A stretch of DNA of 64,000 nt from Phialophora verrucosa (lineage: Eukaryota; Ascomycota; Eurotiomycetes; Chaetothyriales; Herpotrichiellaceae), in NCBI GenBank assembly GCA_002099365.1, contig MSED01000013.1, positions 1,302,001 through 1,366,000 on the forward strand, given 5' to 3'. Below the pieces are notes generated by a model that had not been told where the DNA came from, did no database searches, and was given only the letters and a program-made list of their open reading frames with translations. The stretch's first letter is position 1; each line of letters begins with the position of its first letter. Positions 30,234-40,675 of this stretch are shown here, piece by piece. Both the position numbers and the translations under genes were made by a program.

Positions 30234-32123
30234 CATGCGCCATACTGTAGTCAGGCTTCGGTACCCGTCAGCTTGAATGCATAAAAGTCCACGCTCAAAG
30301 GTGGTCAACCCCTTGCGGTTCCTTTTCTGATTGTGCTGGGTACGGGCGTATTCATGCGGGTTTTGTACACTTGGCCCAAATCTCGTTCCAGGCTAGGGTG
30401 TATAGTTCTAGCGAGAAGCTGAGAAATCCGCCGGGATCACAGTGAGCACTAGACTGGATTTGCGCACCCCGTGTAGTATCCTCGAGGCTACGGGAAGGAT
30501 GCAATTGTCTTTCGGGCAACTCAAGAGTGACATATCCCTGAGGCGGCACCCAGGCTCCGGCCGTGCAAGTTGAGGAGCTGAGACTGCTGCCTGCTCATTT
30601 TCGTTCTGGTCCTCGCAGTGCGGAGTAAGCATACCTGAACACTGAGAGGGTAAAACGGAGCCCGCTCCGTGCTGTCTTTGTTGACCGCGTACAGGGCACA
30701 TAATACTAACTCGTACAAAATACTCGGCCACTCGGATCCACATTTTGCCGAACGGGCTTGGTCCAGAATGTGCCCCGAATATCACTCAACTCTTGGTCTT
30801 TGAATATACGAGTAGGTCCGTAGGTGTACAAGCATGTTCGACTGTGGCAACACGTGAGGGAGTCGCTCCAAGCCGCGTTGCTTGCAACGGCAGTCAGCTT
30901 GATAAAGCCACATCGGGCAAGGATGTAACTTAACTGTGCAGAAGGACCCGGTCAGGCACCCTATCAGGGGCAAGCTAAAGACCGAGTCATGCCAAAGTCT
31001 TGCCCTTTCTAGGCTATGGCTCGCTCTCATAGTCCTCTGAAGTGCTCCTCCACAGAAGATTAGCTTACGTAGCCATAAGGACATTGAAAACCACATGCTC
31101 TCGGCACAGTCAGCGGCGCGTGTGGGCCAAGTCTCGCGTACGTGTCTGCTCTGTGTACGCGCCCACGCGCCTTATGCGGCTCGAGGTATCCGCCGTTTCC
31201 TTCTCAAGCGATTTGAATATGGCTGGCAATCCAAGATAGCCGCCGACATGGATTGATTGGACATCGGCTTCTGGAAATCATGAAACGACCACCAGGTCGA
31301 CTTTCACCAAAGTGGAAACACCTTGGCCAGAATGCAGTGGGCGCACAAGATAGGGAAGGGGACCCTGGTCAACTCCAAAACAGTCCGTCCCGTTCGCAGC
31401 TGCACGTCATGGCCCCAGCGGGCCGAGAGCGACATGCCAACCTTCTGACTGGCTGGCCTGTGGCTGGCGGGCGGCAAGGAAACAACCAGCCAACTTCCGC
31501 AGGAGGCCTGGTGGAAGCCGATAGGAAGAACGAGCGAGGGCGTGCAGCAGCCACCCGGCGAGCGACCAGCCGACCAAATCCTGCTTCCAAGGGCTCCAAG
31601 AGCTCCTAGGGCGCAGGCTAGCCAGGAGCGTCCAAGAGCCTCCAAATTCCCAAGAGGCGAGCAGGGCAAGCTCTTCCACGCGCGCCAATTGCCCATGCTG
31701 CCCATCTAAATTTACCCATGCTCCCTCTGTCGATCAGAAACGCAGCCGACAAATCTCCCTTGCCGCCTCGTGCAGCGAGCATGCAGTCAAGAGCCTCCAC
31801 CCTGACTAACGAGCCAATTACCAATGCCGGGGCCTAAGATAGCAACACCGCCTGCTTGCGAATGTCCACCGTCCAAATACCAACGGTCCTATCCTCGGTA
31901 AGCATGGCAGTCCACTTTACAAGTGATATAGTGTCGGCGGCTGGTCACGACCATGGCCACTGCTTCCTTTGGATCCTCATATACAGTCGTTACTCTCAAC
32001 AGTTCTTCAGCTCAACTCACAATCAATTCACAGCTCACCTTCGCAGTCCAAAGCATCTGCCGGCCAGACAATTCCCTTCGTTGACAAAAGTAATTTCACA
32101 AATCCGCCGCTTCCCTTGACACG
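30234..32123. other. long intergenic region, no gene seen
   Basis: About 1.9 kb. It includes a GC-rich stretch (about 31380-31700) whose ORFs on both strands are compositionally biased (Trp/Leu/Arg/Pro) and overlap one another, which argues against coding. The last 150 bases are CT-rich with CAACTCAC-type sequence, a usual fungal leader for the gene at 32124. Confidence 0.45.
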
Positions 32124-32932
32124 ATGAAGTACTCGGTGCTACTCGCCTCAATGGCCACCACTTTGATGGCTGCCCCAGCGGCCCCCTACCAATTCGAATG
32201 GACGCCCACGCTGGCTGGCTACTTTGACGTCGTTTTCCAATACATGCAACAGGCCAAGACGCCGGGACGACCTGCAGTGACCTGCGATCTCTCAAGAGCT
32301 GCTATGCCAGTCGCACCGACGCCGCTCCCATTCCCTCCCGGGTTGGTGCTTGAACACGTCGCCGTGGGCAGAGGTGTACAGGTAAGAATGCTACATCCAG
32401 CATTGTCAATATCTCCAGTCACTAACACACTTAGAACTATACATGTGCCAATGCCACAGCCACTCCCGCTGCCGTCGGTGCTGTTGCGAGATTCTACAAT
32501 GCCTCGTGCATCGCCGCCGACTGGCCAGATCTACTTGGTCTCATCCCCAACCTGGCGCTGCAGTATCCTCTCCCCGCCGACCCAGCTGCTCCTTTGGCGC
32601 CGTCAGATCTCCAGCTCTCAACGCACCACTTCTTCTCCAACACCACCACCCCTGTTTTCGCATTCGACGCCGCCACTTCGCCCAACCTTGGTACGGTCTT
32701 CGCAGCAAAAGGCAACTCTTCGGACGCGCCCGCAAACGCAGTTGCTGGCGTTAGCGGTGCCGGCAACGGCGCCGTGCCATGGCTCTACCTGACCACTCGA
32801 CCGACTACCCAAGGTGATACTAAGGCTGTCTACCGGTTAAACACCGCCGGCGGACAGCCACCCGAAACCTGTGCGAACATGCCTGCGGCGTTCAGCGTGG
32901 ATTACGCTGCTGTGTATTGGTTCTGGAAGTAA
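32124..32932 (+). CDS. secreted DUF3455 protein
   Basis: Exons 32124-32381 and 32435-32932, 251 aa; the 53-nt intron has a GTAAGA donor, CACTAACAC branch and TTAG acceptor, phase 0. Residues 1-17 form a classical signal peptide with an AxA-type cleavage site. The mature part matches the DUF3455 family (often mislabelled malate dehydrogenase): VLEHVAVGRGVQNYTC near the exon join, then a central block with HHFF and TPVF, and a C-terminal VPWLYLTTR ... VYRLNTAGGQPP ... YAAVYWFWK. Four Cys residues are available for disulfides and several N-x-S/T sites are present. Biochemical role unknown; probably an extracellular or wall protein. Confidence 0.85.
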
Positions 32933-34445
32933 TCATTAATGTGTATTTTGAAAAACATTGTCTGTGAGCTTTGCGTGGCGTTGGGGGTTATATCGGCATA
33001 CAGGACACTCCTAATGCCTAGTGGGTGGTTGATTTTTGCACCTTGCCGTAGAAGGCAGTACATATGTTAGATACTAATGAAGAAGGCCAACATTAGTAAA
33101 CCTAGATGCATCGAATGCTTCGCTTCTGTCTGCCCTCTAAGTGTAAGTCCTCCGCGAGAAGTTTGTTCCTTGGCGTTCCTAACGCTTAGAAAATTACAGC
33201 TAAAAGAAAAAGGAAAAACTATATCACAACCTCTACTTGGACAGTAGAGGTGTGATATTGTTTATTGTTTGTTGTTGTTGTTTGTTTCCTTTTTCTTCTT
33301 GGATTGGGCTATATCCGGTGGTGGCAAGCCAACCGGTCTACTCCCAACTCGCGGTCATCTCTTCGATGCACCGCCGATTTGACTTGTCAAGTATGCAACC
33401 ATTATGTTATTTCTGGCCCCTGTTATGTCCACCACTTATTTCTCTGATCGTTCGACGAGGAGGAGGAGGAGGAGGTAAATCGAGGATCGGTTTCTTCGAG
33501 CGACGGCGGCGGGATTCGAACTGATGTGTTGTTGTGTTGTCGCACAATTCGTCTCCAATGCGCCTTCTAGCCCGGTGCTAGTTTGACCTGCACCAGAGAG
33601 GATATTGTGACTGGATTTCACTTTCTTAAAAATATATGGCATTGGAACTCTGGGGGATTTGATTGGATCATGCTCGGGCGGGAAGCAGAATACTGCCAGA
33701 CCTGACCTTGGTGGCAGCCCTGGCAGCACAGAATATTGAGGTGCGGTAGCGGCACTTCAGCGAAACTCCCCTACCACACTTGGATCCCATCCCCACAGCT
33801 TCCGGGTGTTTGCAGTTATGCATCTCTCCACAGGACGGTGTATTGGCCGACTTGCCAGACCGGCGGCGGAATACTTGGCTCGGGGCCATACTGCCTTGGG
33901 AGTATTCATGCTTGTTCAATCTACGCAAACATGGTATCGATGGACATCCCTCTCAACACGCCCTCACTCAGCACATGAGCGTGGAGCCCACTATTGTCAA
34001 AGGTCAGGCATTTCAATCCAGAGTCTGTTGGGGACAGGGCACATGGACTCCTGAGCCATGATACGCTCAACATAAGAGGGTCCAGCCAGTGTCTGATGCG
34101 ATCGACGCGAAGGTTGCCCGCTTGAGAATCACGAACCTTGGGTGAGTCGTGCACCGCCGACCAATGGACACGAACTGGCCTCAAGATGAGCCAATACAGT
34201 CCATAACCAGAGTTGAACGTCCGGATGGGTCCCAATTCTCATTACACGGAGGCGAAATCTTGTGCGATGAAGTCGCCCATATATGCGGCGCCTTGCCCCC
34301 TCCGTGGTGCTTTGAGTTCTTCCCTCATACAACACATTCAACAGTATAGCAGTTCAGCAACACCCAGCAACATCGTCCACAGCACCTCTCACAACATATT
34401 CGACAACAATTATCTACAACAGACCTCGGAACTGTCCTCGACAAC
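32933..34445. other. intergenic with short microsatellites, no gene seen
   Basis: About 1.5 kb. It holds a T/G-rich low-complexity patch (33254-33298), a GAG/AGG microsatellite near 33457-33475 and a B-box-like GTTCGAATC on the minus strand near 33517 that does not make a tRNA. The final 100 bases have CAACA-rich leader sequence before the ATG at 34446. Confidence 0.45.
33457..33475. repeat. AGG trinucleotide microsatellite
   Basis: About six AGG units in a row in non-coding sequence downstream of the DUF3455 gene. Confidence 0.7.
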
Positions 34446-35005
34446 ATGGCTTCATTGGCATTCTGGAACCCCGAAATCAGCAAGCTGCAAGCCATATACA
34501 AGCCAGCTACAGACAGAGTTCTTTCATGGCTCCGGAGTCTGTACGGGTGCTCTCTAGACACAAAAGTCAACTACTACCGCACACTGGCCAGCAATGCAGC
34601 TCGAGACGGCAAGCACATGCCCGACAACATCCTCGACGACCTCCGGAACGCGATTGAACTCCGGATCGAGGCCGCCAACTGGTTTCGCAAGGCAGGGACC
34701 TCCACGCCCAAGAGTGCAGTAGACACGAGCATGTCATCGGCGTCCTCCAGTCGATCTTGTCGACGTTTGACCCCTCATTATCATCGACACCACTCCTTGA
34801 GCCATCGCCTCGCCGCTCAACATATCCGGGGGCACCGCCGCCTGCCCGGCAGGAGAACGTCGCTCTATTCCCTCAGCCACAGGGGTTGCCTCCGTTCCAA
34901 TCGACCCGGCCAACCCCGGGCTTTATCACGCCTAAGAGATACGCCAGCATGCCCCCTGGCTCCAAATCAGATCTCATCAAACATCATAGTTGGAGAATGC
35001 TTTGA
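34446..35005 (+). pseudogene. frameshifted gene resembling a DUF6604 N-terminal domain
   Basis: From the ATG at 34446 the frame encodes about 85 residues of well-behaved helical sequence (WNPEISKLQAIYKPATDRV, then a DNILDDLRNAIELRIEAANWF segment), after which composition turns Ser/Arg/His-rich. From about 34725 the plausible protein continues in another frame with HEHVIGVLQSIL and a Pro-rich tail ending at 35005. No GT-AG intron of usual size fits between the two parts, so a single-base deletion (or two-base insertion) is the simplest reading. The pattern of a short helical domain followed by an H..YxGVLxxxL helix resembles DUF6604-domain fungal proteins, which are much longer; the match is weak. 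It may be a decayed or truncated gene. Confidence 0.5.
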
Positions 35006-35230
35006 GCGTCATTCATACTTGACGACGCCCTCCATTGGGGTTGGGACACCACGACAATCAGGTATCCGTCGTCCAGCCGGATTCCCATTGTAATATTCAA
35101 TGCTCACTTATCACTAACGTCCTCCGCAGAATAATATACTATTCCATCACCGTTGGAAATGGAAATGGACTGAATTGAACCTCTACTCGGTGTTCGTCAT
35201 GGAGATCGAGATACCATTATTTCGTCCCAT

Positions 35231-35457
35231 CAAACCACGCCAAAAACGACGAAAAAGACGAAGACGAAGAAGACGAAGACGACGAAGATTACGACGACGA
35301 CAACGACAACGACAGCAACGACAGCAACGACAACGACAGCAACGACAACGACAGCAACGACAACGACAGCAACGACAACGACAGCAACGACAACGACAAC
35401 GACAGCAACGACAACGACAGCAACGACAACGACAGCAACGACAACGACAACACGAGC
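35231..35457. repeat. T-free A/C/G repeat array, 15-bp unit CAACGACAACGACAG
   Basis: The first 60 bases are GACGAA-type, followed by about 150 bases of CAACGA/CAGCAACGA arranged mostly as the 15-base unit CAACGACAACGACAG, with occasional 9- or 6-base variants. Apart from a TT at 35289-35290, the plus strand has no T over more than 220 bases. The plus-strand reading would be an Arg/Gln repeat and the minus strand Leu/Ser or Arg/Cys repeats. Confidence 0.95.
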
Positions 35458-35819
35458 TGAGTACGACGGGCGTGTGCCCGTCTGGACTGCAAGACGTCTT
35501 CGGTTCTAGATGGAGAAGAACCCCCTCTTTTGGGCAGATCAACTCGGGAAGCAGAGTGAAATTGGGTGTGGCAAGTACTCATGCTATGACACGACATACT
35601 CGCCGACACCGTAGCACAGGCTACCATTCGGTCATATTGCAGGGGATTGACCTTGGAAAGAGGAGGACGCCCTGCGATGGGAGAGGCACCTTCACGAGGT
35701 GCGGGGCGTGAGTAGCAGCCGAGTGAGTGCCCTGATGGTTTCTTTTTCGGGGCGCGGAGCTGTGAAACCGAGTCCTCTCCTGCTTACGTATTGTCTGAGG
35801 TTGAGGTTGAGGTTGACGT

Positions 35820-35861
35820 ATGTAGAATGTAGAATGTAGAATATAGAATGTAAAATGTAGA
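35820..35861. repeat. 7-bp tandem repeat ATGTAGA, six copies
   Basis: Six units of ATGTAGA, two of them with one substitution, directly preceded by three TTGAGG-type hexamers. Non-coding. Confidence 0.9.
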
Positions 35862-36336
35862 ATTCGAACACACCGTTAGGATTTGATACCCGCTCAGGAG
35901 CGAGGAGCGTTGGATATCTCAATTCTGATGTTGATTTCAAGAACGAATGTCATTCGTCTTCGTCGCCGTCTTACATAATTACTCGGACGTCCACGTACAC
36001 TATCCCTCGTGGGCAATGTAGCGAATGCAGGTTTCACGTAGAAAACGACGTTGGATTTCACACGGCCATCAATGCTGCATTCAGTACGAGGTACGTACCG
36101 TATCCCCATATCCATTATCGTATCCTGTTGCGCGGAGGACTCAAAGTTCACTAAGGGCTTGGCAGCCGAGGGTCATCCTGGCGAGTATCACGAACCACGA
36201 GGCAATGGAGTTGATCTAACTAAAATCACTAGATAGGGGCCTTCTCCAGAATGTGGGTGGCCGTTCGTCGGCTTGTGTCGATCGTGGTGGCTGCAATGCG
36301 ATCCGTTGTGCTGCTGTTCACGCGGTAGCTCGAATG

Positions 36337-37700
36337 TCAATGAACACAGAAAGGGCCTGGGCAGGGCAGAGGGCTTGCCGTCTCCATTTCCCAATCCTTA
36401 CCATCTTCGCCGCCGTCACTCTCTTCAGTCGTGTCTCCCATCTCATCGTCGGCATCGGCCGCACTGTCTTCGTGCTGACTGTCTGGGATCTCGAGTGCTG
36501 AGAGAGTTTGACCCGCTGTGACTGCATCAGATTCAAAGTCACTGCCCAAACCGGTATGGTGGTCGATTTCGTTCTCAAACTCCGCCTGCTCTCTCATTTG
36601 AATGTTTTGGACCTTCAGCGCCGCACGCCGATATGACCGATCGCCAGTCTTCCTTCCAATAAGCGTGGTGCGGATATGTTCGTTGATACTTTCAACCTTT
36701 CTGGGCCCGCACGGCGACGGTGCGTGCGGAAGACACCGCCCAACGAAGAGGGCATTGAATTCGTGCGTGATCTCCTGCATTGCGAGGCTCTTGCTTTTGA
36801 CATCAAAGTCTGGAATCATGCTGCCGAACCGGTTGAGCAGGAATCGATCCTCTGCCTCCGTGTACTTGGCCAGGGTGGGCGGGAAGGTTGTGGACCTGGA
36901 CGTGTATGTTGCGCTGGGAGGTCCAAGCAGCAGACGCGAGAGGTCGTTGCGCCATTGGTTCAGCGCCTTCATGTGCTGCGCATTGTACTTGTTGAAAGCG
37001 TCGGGTCTGGCGAATTGGGCGACGGTTCGAATGGATCCATTCGCGTCGCGCAGCTGGAAGTTGAGCATCAGGGGGTTATAGTTTGTAGTTGTGACCTGGT
37101 TGGCGATGGCGTTGGCTGCGCGGTGGCGGACCTTTTTGCGTCGCTCGCGCATCACCTCGTCGTCACGGTACAGGGCGATGGCCGCGGGCACGTCCCAGCT
37201 GCATCCTTCGAGGTACCAACCTGTTAAGGCGTTAGAAACAGGCGCTAGAGAGGAGGATTGGAAGTGAACTTACAAGCTTCCTGTACACAGGAGCGGTCCT
37301 CCATGGAGCTGAGGACGGCGGCTACACGCTCCTCGGCTTCGCCGTCCAGCGTCGCGGCTCGGAGACCGAACTTCACAAAGTCCTTCAGTGGCTTGCACAT
37401 CAGAAGGCCATGGAACCAAGGCTTGCCTACTGCCATGTTGGGGATCATTGTACCTGGCGGGCTGAGAACATCATTCCTACCGGATCTTGGGTCATATTGC
37501 AGGGAGTACAGAGCCCTGGCAGCCGAGTTCATCCTGCGTCTCGCCGGCAGGTCCTTGTCGGTCTCGGTTTCGTCTGGATCCTTCGCCTGTTCCGAACTTA
37601 CTGGTCGAGAGAAAACAACTGCTGTCTGTGACAACATCACTAACCCTGCAACGGCCTCGCGCTCCGCAGTAGATAGAAAGGCCGCTTCTGCGAAAGCCAT
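36337..37700 (-). CDS. UBA-like domain protein, hypothetical
   Basis: Exons 37274-37700 and 36337-37220, 436 aa. The 53-nt intron (GTAAGT donor, TTTCTAACG branch, ACAG acceptor) restores SCVQEACWYLEGCSWDVPAAIALY, which has the hydrophobic pattern of a UBA/TAP-C-type helical fold. After it come a basic RERRKKVRHRAAN stretch and a conserved-looking central region without a recognised domain. The C-terminal third is acidic (Asp/Glu/Ser-rich) and probably disordered. No signal peptide or membrane segment; the basic patch suggests a nuclear site. It resembles a fungal-specific protein of unknown role. The end at PFCVH was taken because no downstream exon is evident. Confidence 0.75.
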
Positions 37701-38794
37701 CCTGAAACTTGCAACTGAGGTCTGTCAGTGGATGGAGTGGGAGATGGGCGAACTTGTATAGGAGAATACAAAGCGCAAGTCAGTATCGATTTGTAGTCAC
37801 ACGCTAAATCTTGTTCGCTGTTGGAGAGTTTGAATGTGGAAAAGATGCCAGTCAGGAGCATGCAGCAGACGAAGAAATAGGCGACAACAGGCAGTGTATT
37901 CCATGCAGTCGCAGTTATCACAAGGCAATGGGCTTTGCCGGACTGCCCGCCATCAAATGCGACTGCCCCAAGTTTGTTTCGGGTCTTCTTTGTTCAACTA
38001 TCTCGGTTGACCAATCAGCAGTTCAAAAGGGACTACTGGAGAGAGAGGCGGCCTCGATTCTAGACCCAGTGCCTCCGGAGACTGTCAGTACCGTGTTTCG
38101 TCTTTCTGGCATGGCCCAAGATGGTACACAATGCAACATCGCCTGGATTTGCCCGCCTTTCGAGGAAGACATCATGCGGACATCACTGTACAACGTTCTC
38201 ACTGGAAGCAGTCAACTTGCCACGTCGTAGCCGACAGAGGTAGAGCTGTCTATGAGCTCGCCATTCAGAAGGCTCGCAATACCAGGAGGTGCATCGCGTC
38301 AGAATCATGATCGTGTTCGCGTGTGTTGTAGAGATGAAGTTTATAAGTGCCCTTTCACGATGGCGATGGTGTTCATTCTTAACTTGTTGAAGTAGATTTG
38401 AGGAATATCGGAGAAAGAGAGAAGTCAATCGCCATCGAAGGCTTCTGGTGGGGACGCTAGCAGACTGCTGACTAGCCATAGTCATGTGATCTCGCGTGTT
38501 GCACGTGGGGCGCGATGCGGGCAACTGCAGCTTCTCGTGGCGCTCGCTCCTTCCAACCCCGCGACATTGCAACCTCAGCATTGAATGGCAAGCGCGCCCA
38601 GTGCAAGCGAGTAATGCCCTTTGGAAGGATGCACTAAACACGCAGGTATCCGCCATGCAAGACGAATGTGTTGGAAATGGTGAGTCTCGCATTTCTAGCA
38701 GCAACTGCGCTTGGTGAAGTCGCATCCTCCTTTCTCTTGCAATTTGATCTGGGAGCCAAAACATTGCCCATTCGTACGTTAACTACAGTACATC
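37701..38794. other. divergent intergenic region
   Basis: About 1.1 kb upstream of both the UBA-like gene (minus) and the Wdr8-like gene (plus). An ORF of 139 codons (37811-38230, plus) has a few Cys residues but no family resemblance and is not called. A short extra 5' exon for the Wdr8-like gene may lie here; I found no in-frame candidate. Confidence 0.4.
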
Positions 38795-40675
38795 ATGCTG
38801 ATTAAGAGCGACGGCAAAGCACTCCGGCGGCCTGTGCTGTCGCCAGATGGCAAGACTCTAGCAGTCATTGCTCCAGACGATAGCATCCACCTCGTCGACC
38901 TCGCCGAGGCCGCCCAAGGTCGGAAATTCATCAATAGCGTCAAAATAACAAAGAGTGTCCGCCCGTTTATTCGAACATGTACCATCCTCCGCTGGTCCCC
39001 AGAGACCATATTCACCACTGACGACGATGATCTCGAGGTTTCTTCGAGCACCACTTCAGAATGCGACTTCGGAAATTCCTGGCTGCTGCTCTCCGACGCC
39101 AGGCGAGTCATCGCCCTGAGCACCGATCTGAGAAAACCGAAAATGATGCCAACGGAGGACGAGGAGGGTGCCAAATCGAACATTCTAGCTGATTACGACC
39201 TTGGAAACCAAAACGGCAAAGTCAGTCTTCTTGACTTTGTCTTCGACCATCGCCACGCCTTGGTGATTTTCGAGTTCGGCTCGTCAGCCGCGATCCTCAG
39301 CCTCTCTCGACCTGAGCGCAATGAGATCCCCCACGTCAAGTTTCCAGACGCCAGAAGTCTTGCACGAGCCCCAGATTCAAGATATTTCGCTCTGCTTCGG
39401 CGTGACAAAGCACAAGACAGAGTAACCGTGTTTCATTTGGGTGAAAATAATCAGCTGTCTTACAAGTCCTTCAATTGCAATACCTCCGACGCCCAGAGTG
39501 TAACCTGGTGCCCGACTGGGCAACCGCTGTTGGCAATTTGGGACTCACCAGCATACGGAGTCAAGGTGTCTTTCGTGACTGCCCAAGGACATGCTCTGAA
39601 TCAATTCGATATTGGTCGGTCGGCCTTCCATTGGGACCGCAGCTTCATTTCTTCAAGCGAGTCAGAGGGTGTTGGCTTGACTTACTGGAATTGGAGAAGA
39701 GCAAGTCAAACTAGTAATGATCTCAACCTTGAAGTGCTGGCAAATGGAGAGAAGCAGGTAATGGTGAGATCCCGATCCATCAGCAGCATGGCAGCACGCC
39801 CACGAGCCCAGATTGTTCACCCAGCCTTAATCGACGGTTCAAAGAGTTTTTTATGGCTAGAATCCACCAAAGCCACTGCGGACAAGCTCACAGAATTCTC
39901 GAGGCAGATTGGCGCCTTTGAAGTTGCACGGACGTCCTCTGCCAGTGACTCGAAGCCACAAACCAAACCCGATGCTCAATCTCCGGTTCAAGATGCCAAC
40001 CAGGTGGATATCATCGAGCTGAATTGCAACCAGTCACTTGTGGCAACGCGCCTGCGCTCCTCCCCTCAGATGCTCTTTCTCTGGAGATCACATGACACAA
40101 CACGTCCACATATCGTTGTTGTCTTCAGACACGCCATACGGCAGATCAATTTCCACCCATATCTACCTCATGTTCTCATCATCCTCACGGCTTCCAAGCA
40201 TTCAAGGATCTATGCCTGGTATCAACCTACCTTACCTCCCATCGCGGGCTCAATACCCATTGACACGACTTTATCAACGAACTTCCGTGGAGCGTGGTTG
40301 CCAGAATGTGTTAGCCGTGCCAACTCCTCCCGGCCCAACAACACAACCACCGGCGGTAACCAAAGATGTCCCTTCCTCTTCACCTCCAACAAGGGGTTTG
40401 AAGCGGGTTACCTCTCCAACGATGAAGGGCAAGTTGTATTTGAAAGCATATTGCACCGCCCTTCACAACTTGACGGTGACCTAACCTTAGGTCTGGAGGC
40501 CGATGAGGCGACAACGGAAATCATCGATACGCCGAGTCGGCCGAGCAAACATAGACTGGGAGATAATGGCAGTGGAGTGGTGAAGAAAGCTCGTTTCGAC
40601 GTGCCTGAGGATTTGGAGAAAATGTGGACCGACGATGCAATCCATAAGCAGGCTGGATATGGTCACGCTTGGTGA
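38795..40675 (+). CDS. WRAP73/Wdr8-like WD-repeat protein
   Basis: Intronless in this model, 626 aa. It reads as a degenerate beta-propeller with SPDGKTLAV at residues about 16-24 and APDSRYFAL near 195, then a CPTGQPLLAIWDSP segment and a later FHPYLPHVLIIL blade. The SPDSRYxA..WCPxGxxLAxWD order is typical of WDR8/WRAP73. In fission yeast Wdr8 acts with Msd1 and Pkl1 at the spindle pole to anchor microtubules. The C-terminus is basic then acidic, with a possible nuclear signal (KKARFDVPEDLEKMW). The family usually has a few residues before the first blade, so a small upstream exon may be missing. Assignment rests on motif order, not on alignment. Confidence 0.6.
   Translation: MLIKSDGKALRRPVLSPDGKTLAVIAPDDSIHLVDLAEAAQGRKFINSVKITKSVRPFIRTCTILRWSPETIFTTDDDDLEVSSSTTSECDFGNSWLLLSDARRVIALSTDLRKPKMMPTEDEEGAKSNILADYDLGNQNGKVSLLDFVFDHRHALVIFEFGSSAAILSLSRPERNEIPHVKFPDARSLARAPDSRYFALLRRDKAQDRVTVFHLGENNQLSYKSFNCNTSDAQSVTWCPTGQPLLAIWDSPAYGVKVSFVTAQGHALNQFDIGRSAFHWDRSFISSSESEGVGLTYWNWRRASQTSNDLNLEVLANGEKQVMVRSRSISSMAARPRAQIVHPALIDGSKSFLWLESTKATADKLTEFSRQIGAFEVARTSSASDSKPQTKPDAQSPVQDANQVDIIELNCNQSLVATRLRSSPQMLFLWRSHDTTRPHIVVVFRHAIRQINFHPYLPHVLIILTASKHSRIYAWYQPTLPPIAGSIPIDTTLSTNFRGAWLPECVSRANSSRPNNTTTGGNQRCPFLFTSNKGFEAGYLSNDEGQVVFESILHRPSQLDGDLTLGLEADEATTEIIDTPSRPSKHRLGDNGSGVVKKARFDVPEDLEKMWTDDAIHKQAGYGHAW

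Larger units (their letters stand above)
35006..36336. other. repeat-rich intergenic region
   Basis: Contains the T-free 15-bp repeat array and the 7-bp array given below, with TTGAGG hexamers at about 35797-35815. The long ORFs that cross the array on both strands are low-complexity products of the repeat and are not taken as genes. Confidence 0.5.

Noticed and set aside
31304..31705. overlapping GC-biased ORFs on both strands
   Set aside because: Strong Trp/Leu/Arg bias, mutual overlap in several frames and no family match.
33480..33590. tRNA-like elements on the minus strand (B-box-like GTTCGAATC and an AGAAGGCGC patch)
   Set aside because: The T-arm stem does not pair and no acceptor stem can be formed, so it is not called a tRNA.
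35175..35711. 178-codon ORF across the 15-bp repeat array, and antisense ORFs of 112-119 codons
   Set aside because: Open only because the repeat unit is a multiple of three without stops; the products are Arg/Gln, Leu/Ser or Arg/Cys repeats with no conserved flanks.
37811..38230. 139-codon plus-strand ORF upstream of the Wdr8-like gene
   Set aside because: It has no recognisable domain and lies in the shared promoter of two divergent genes; chance ORF is likely.
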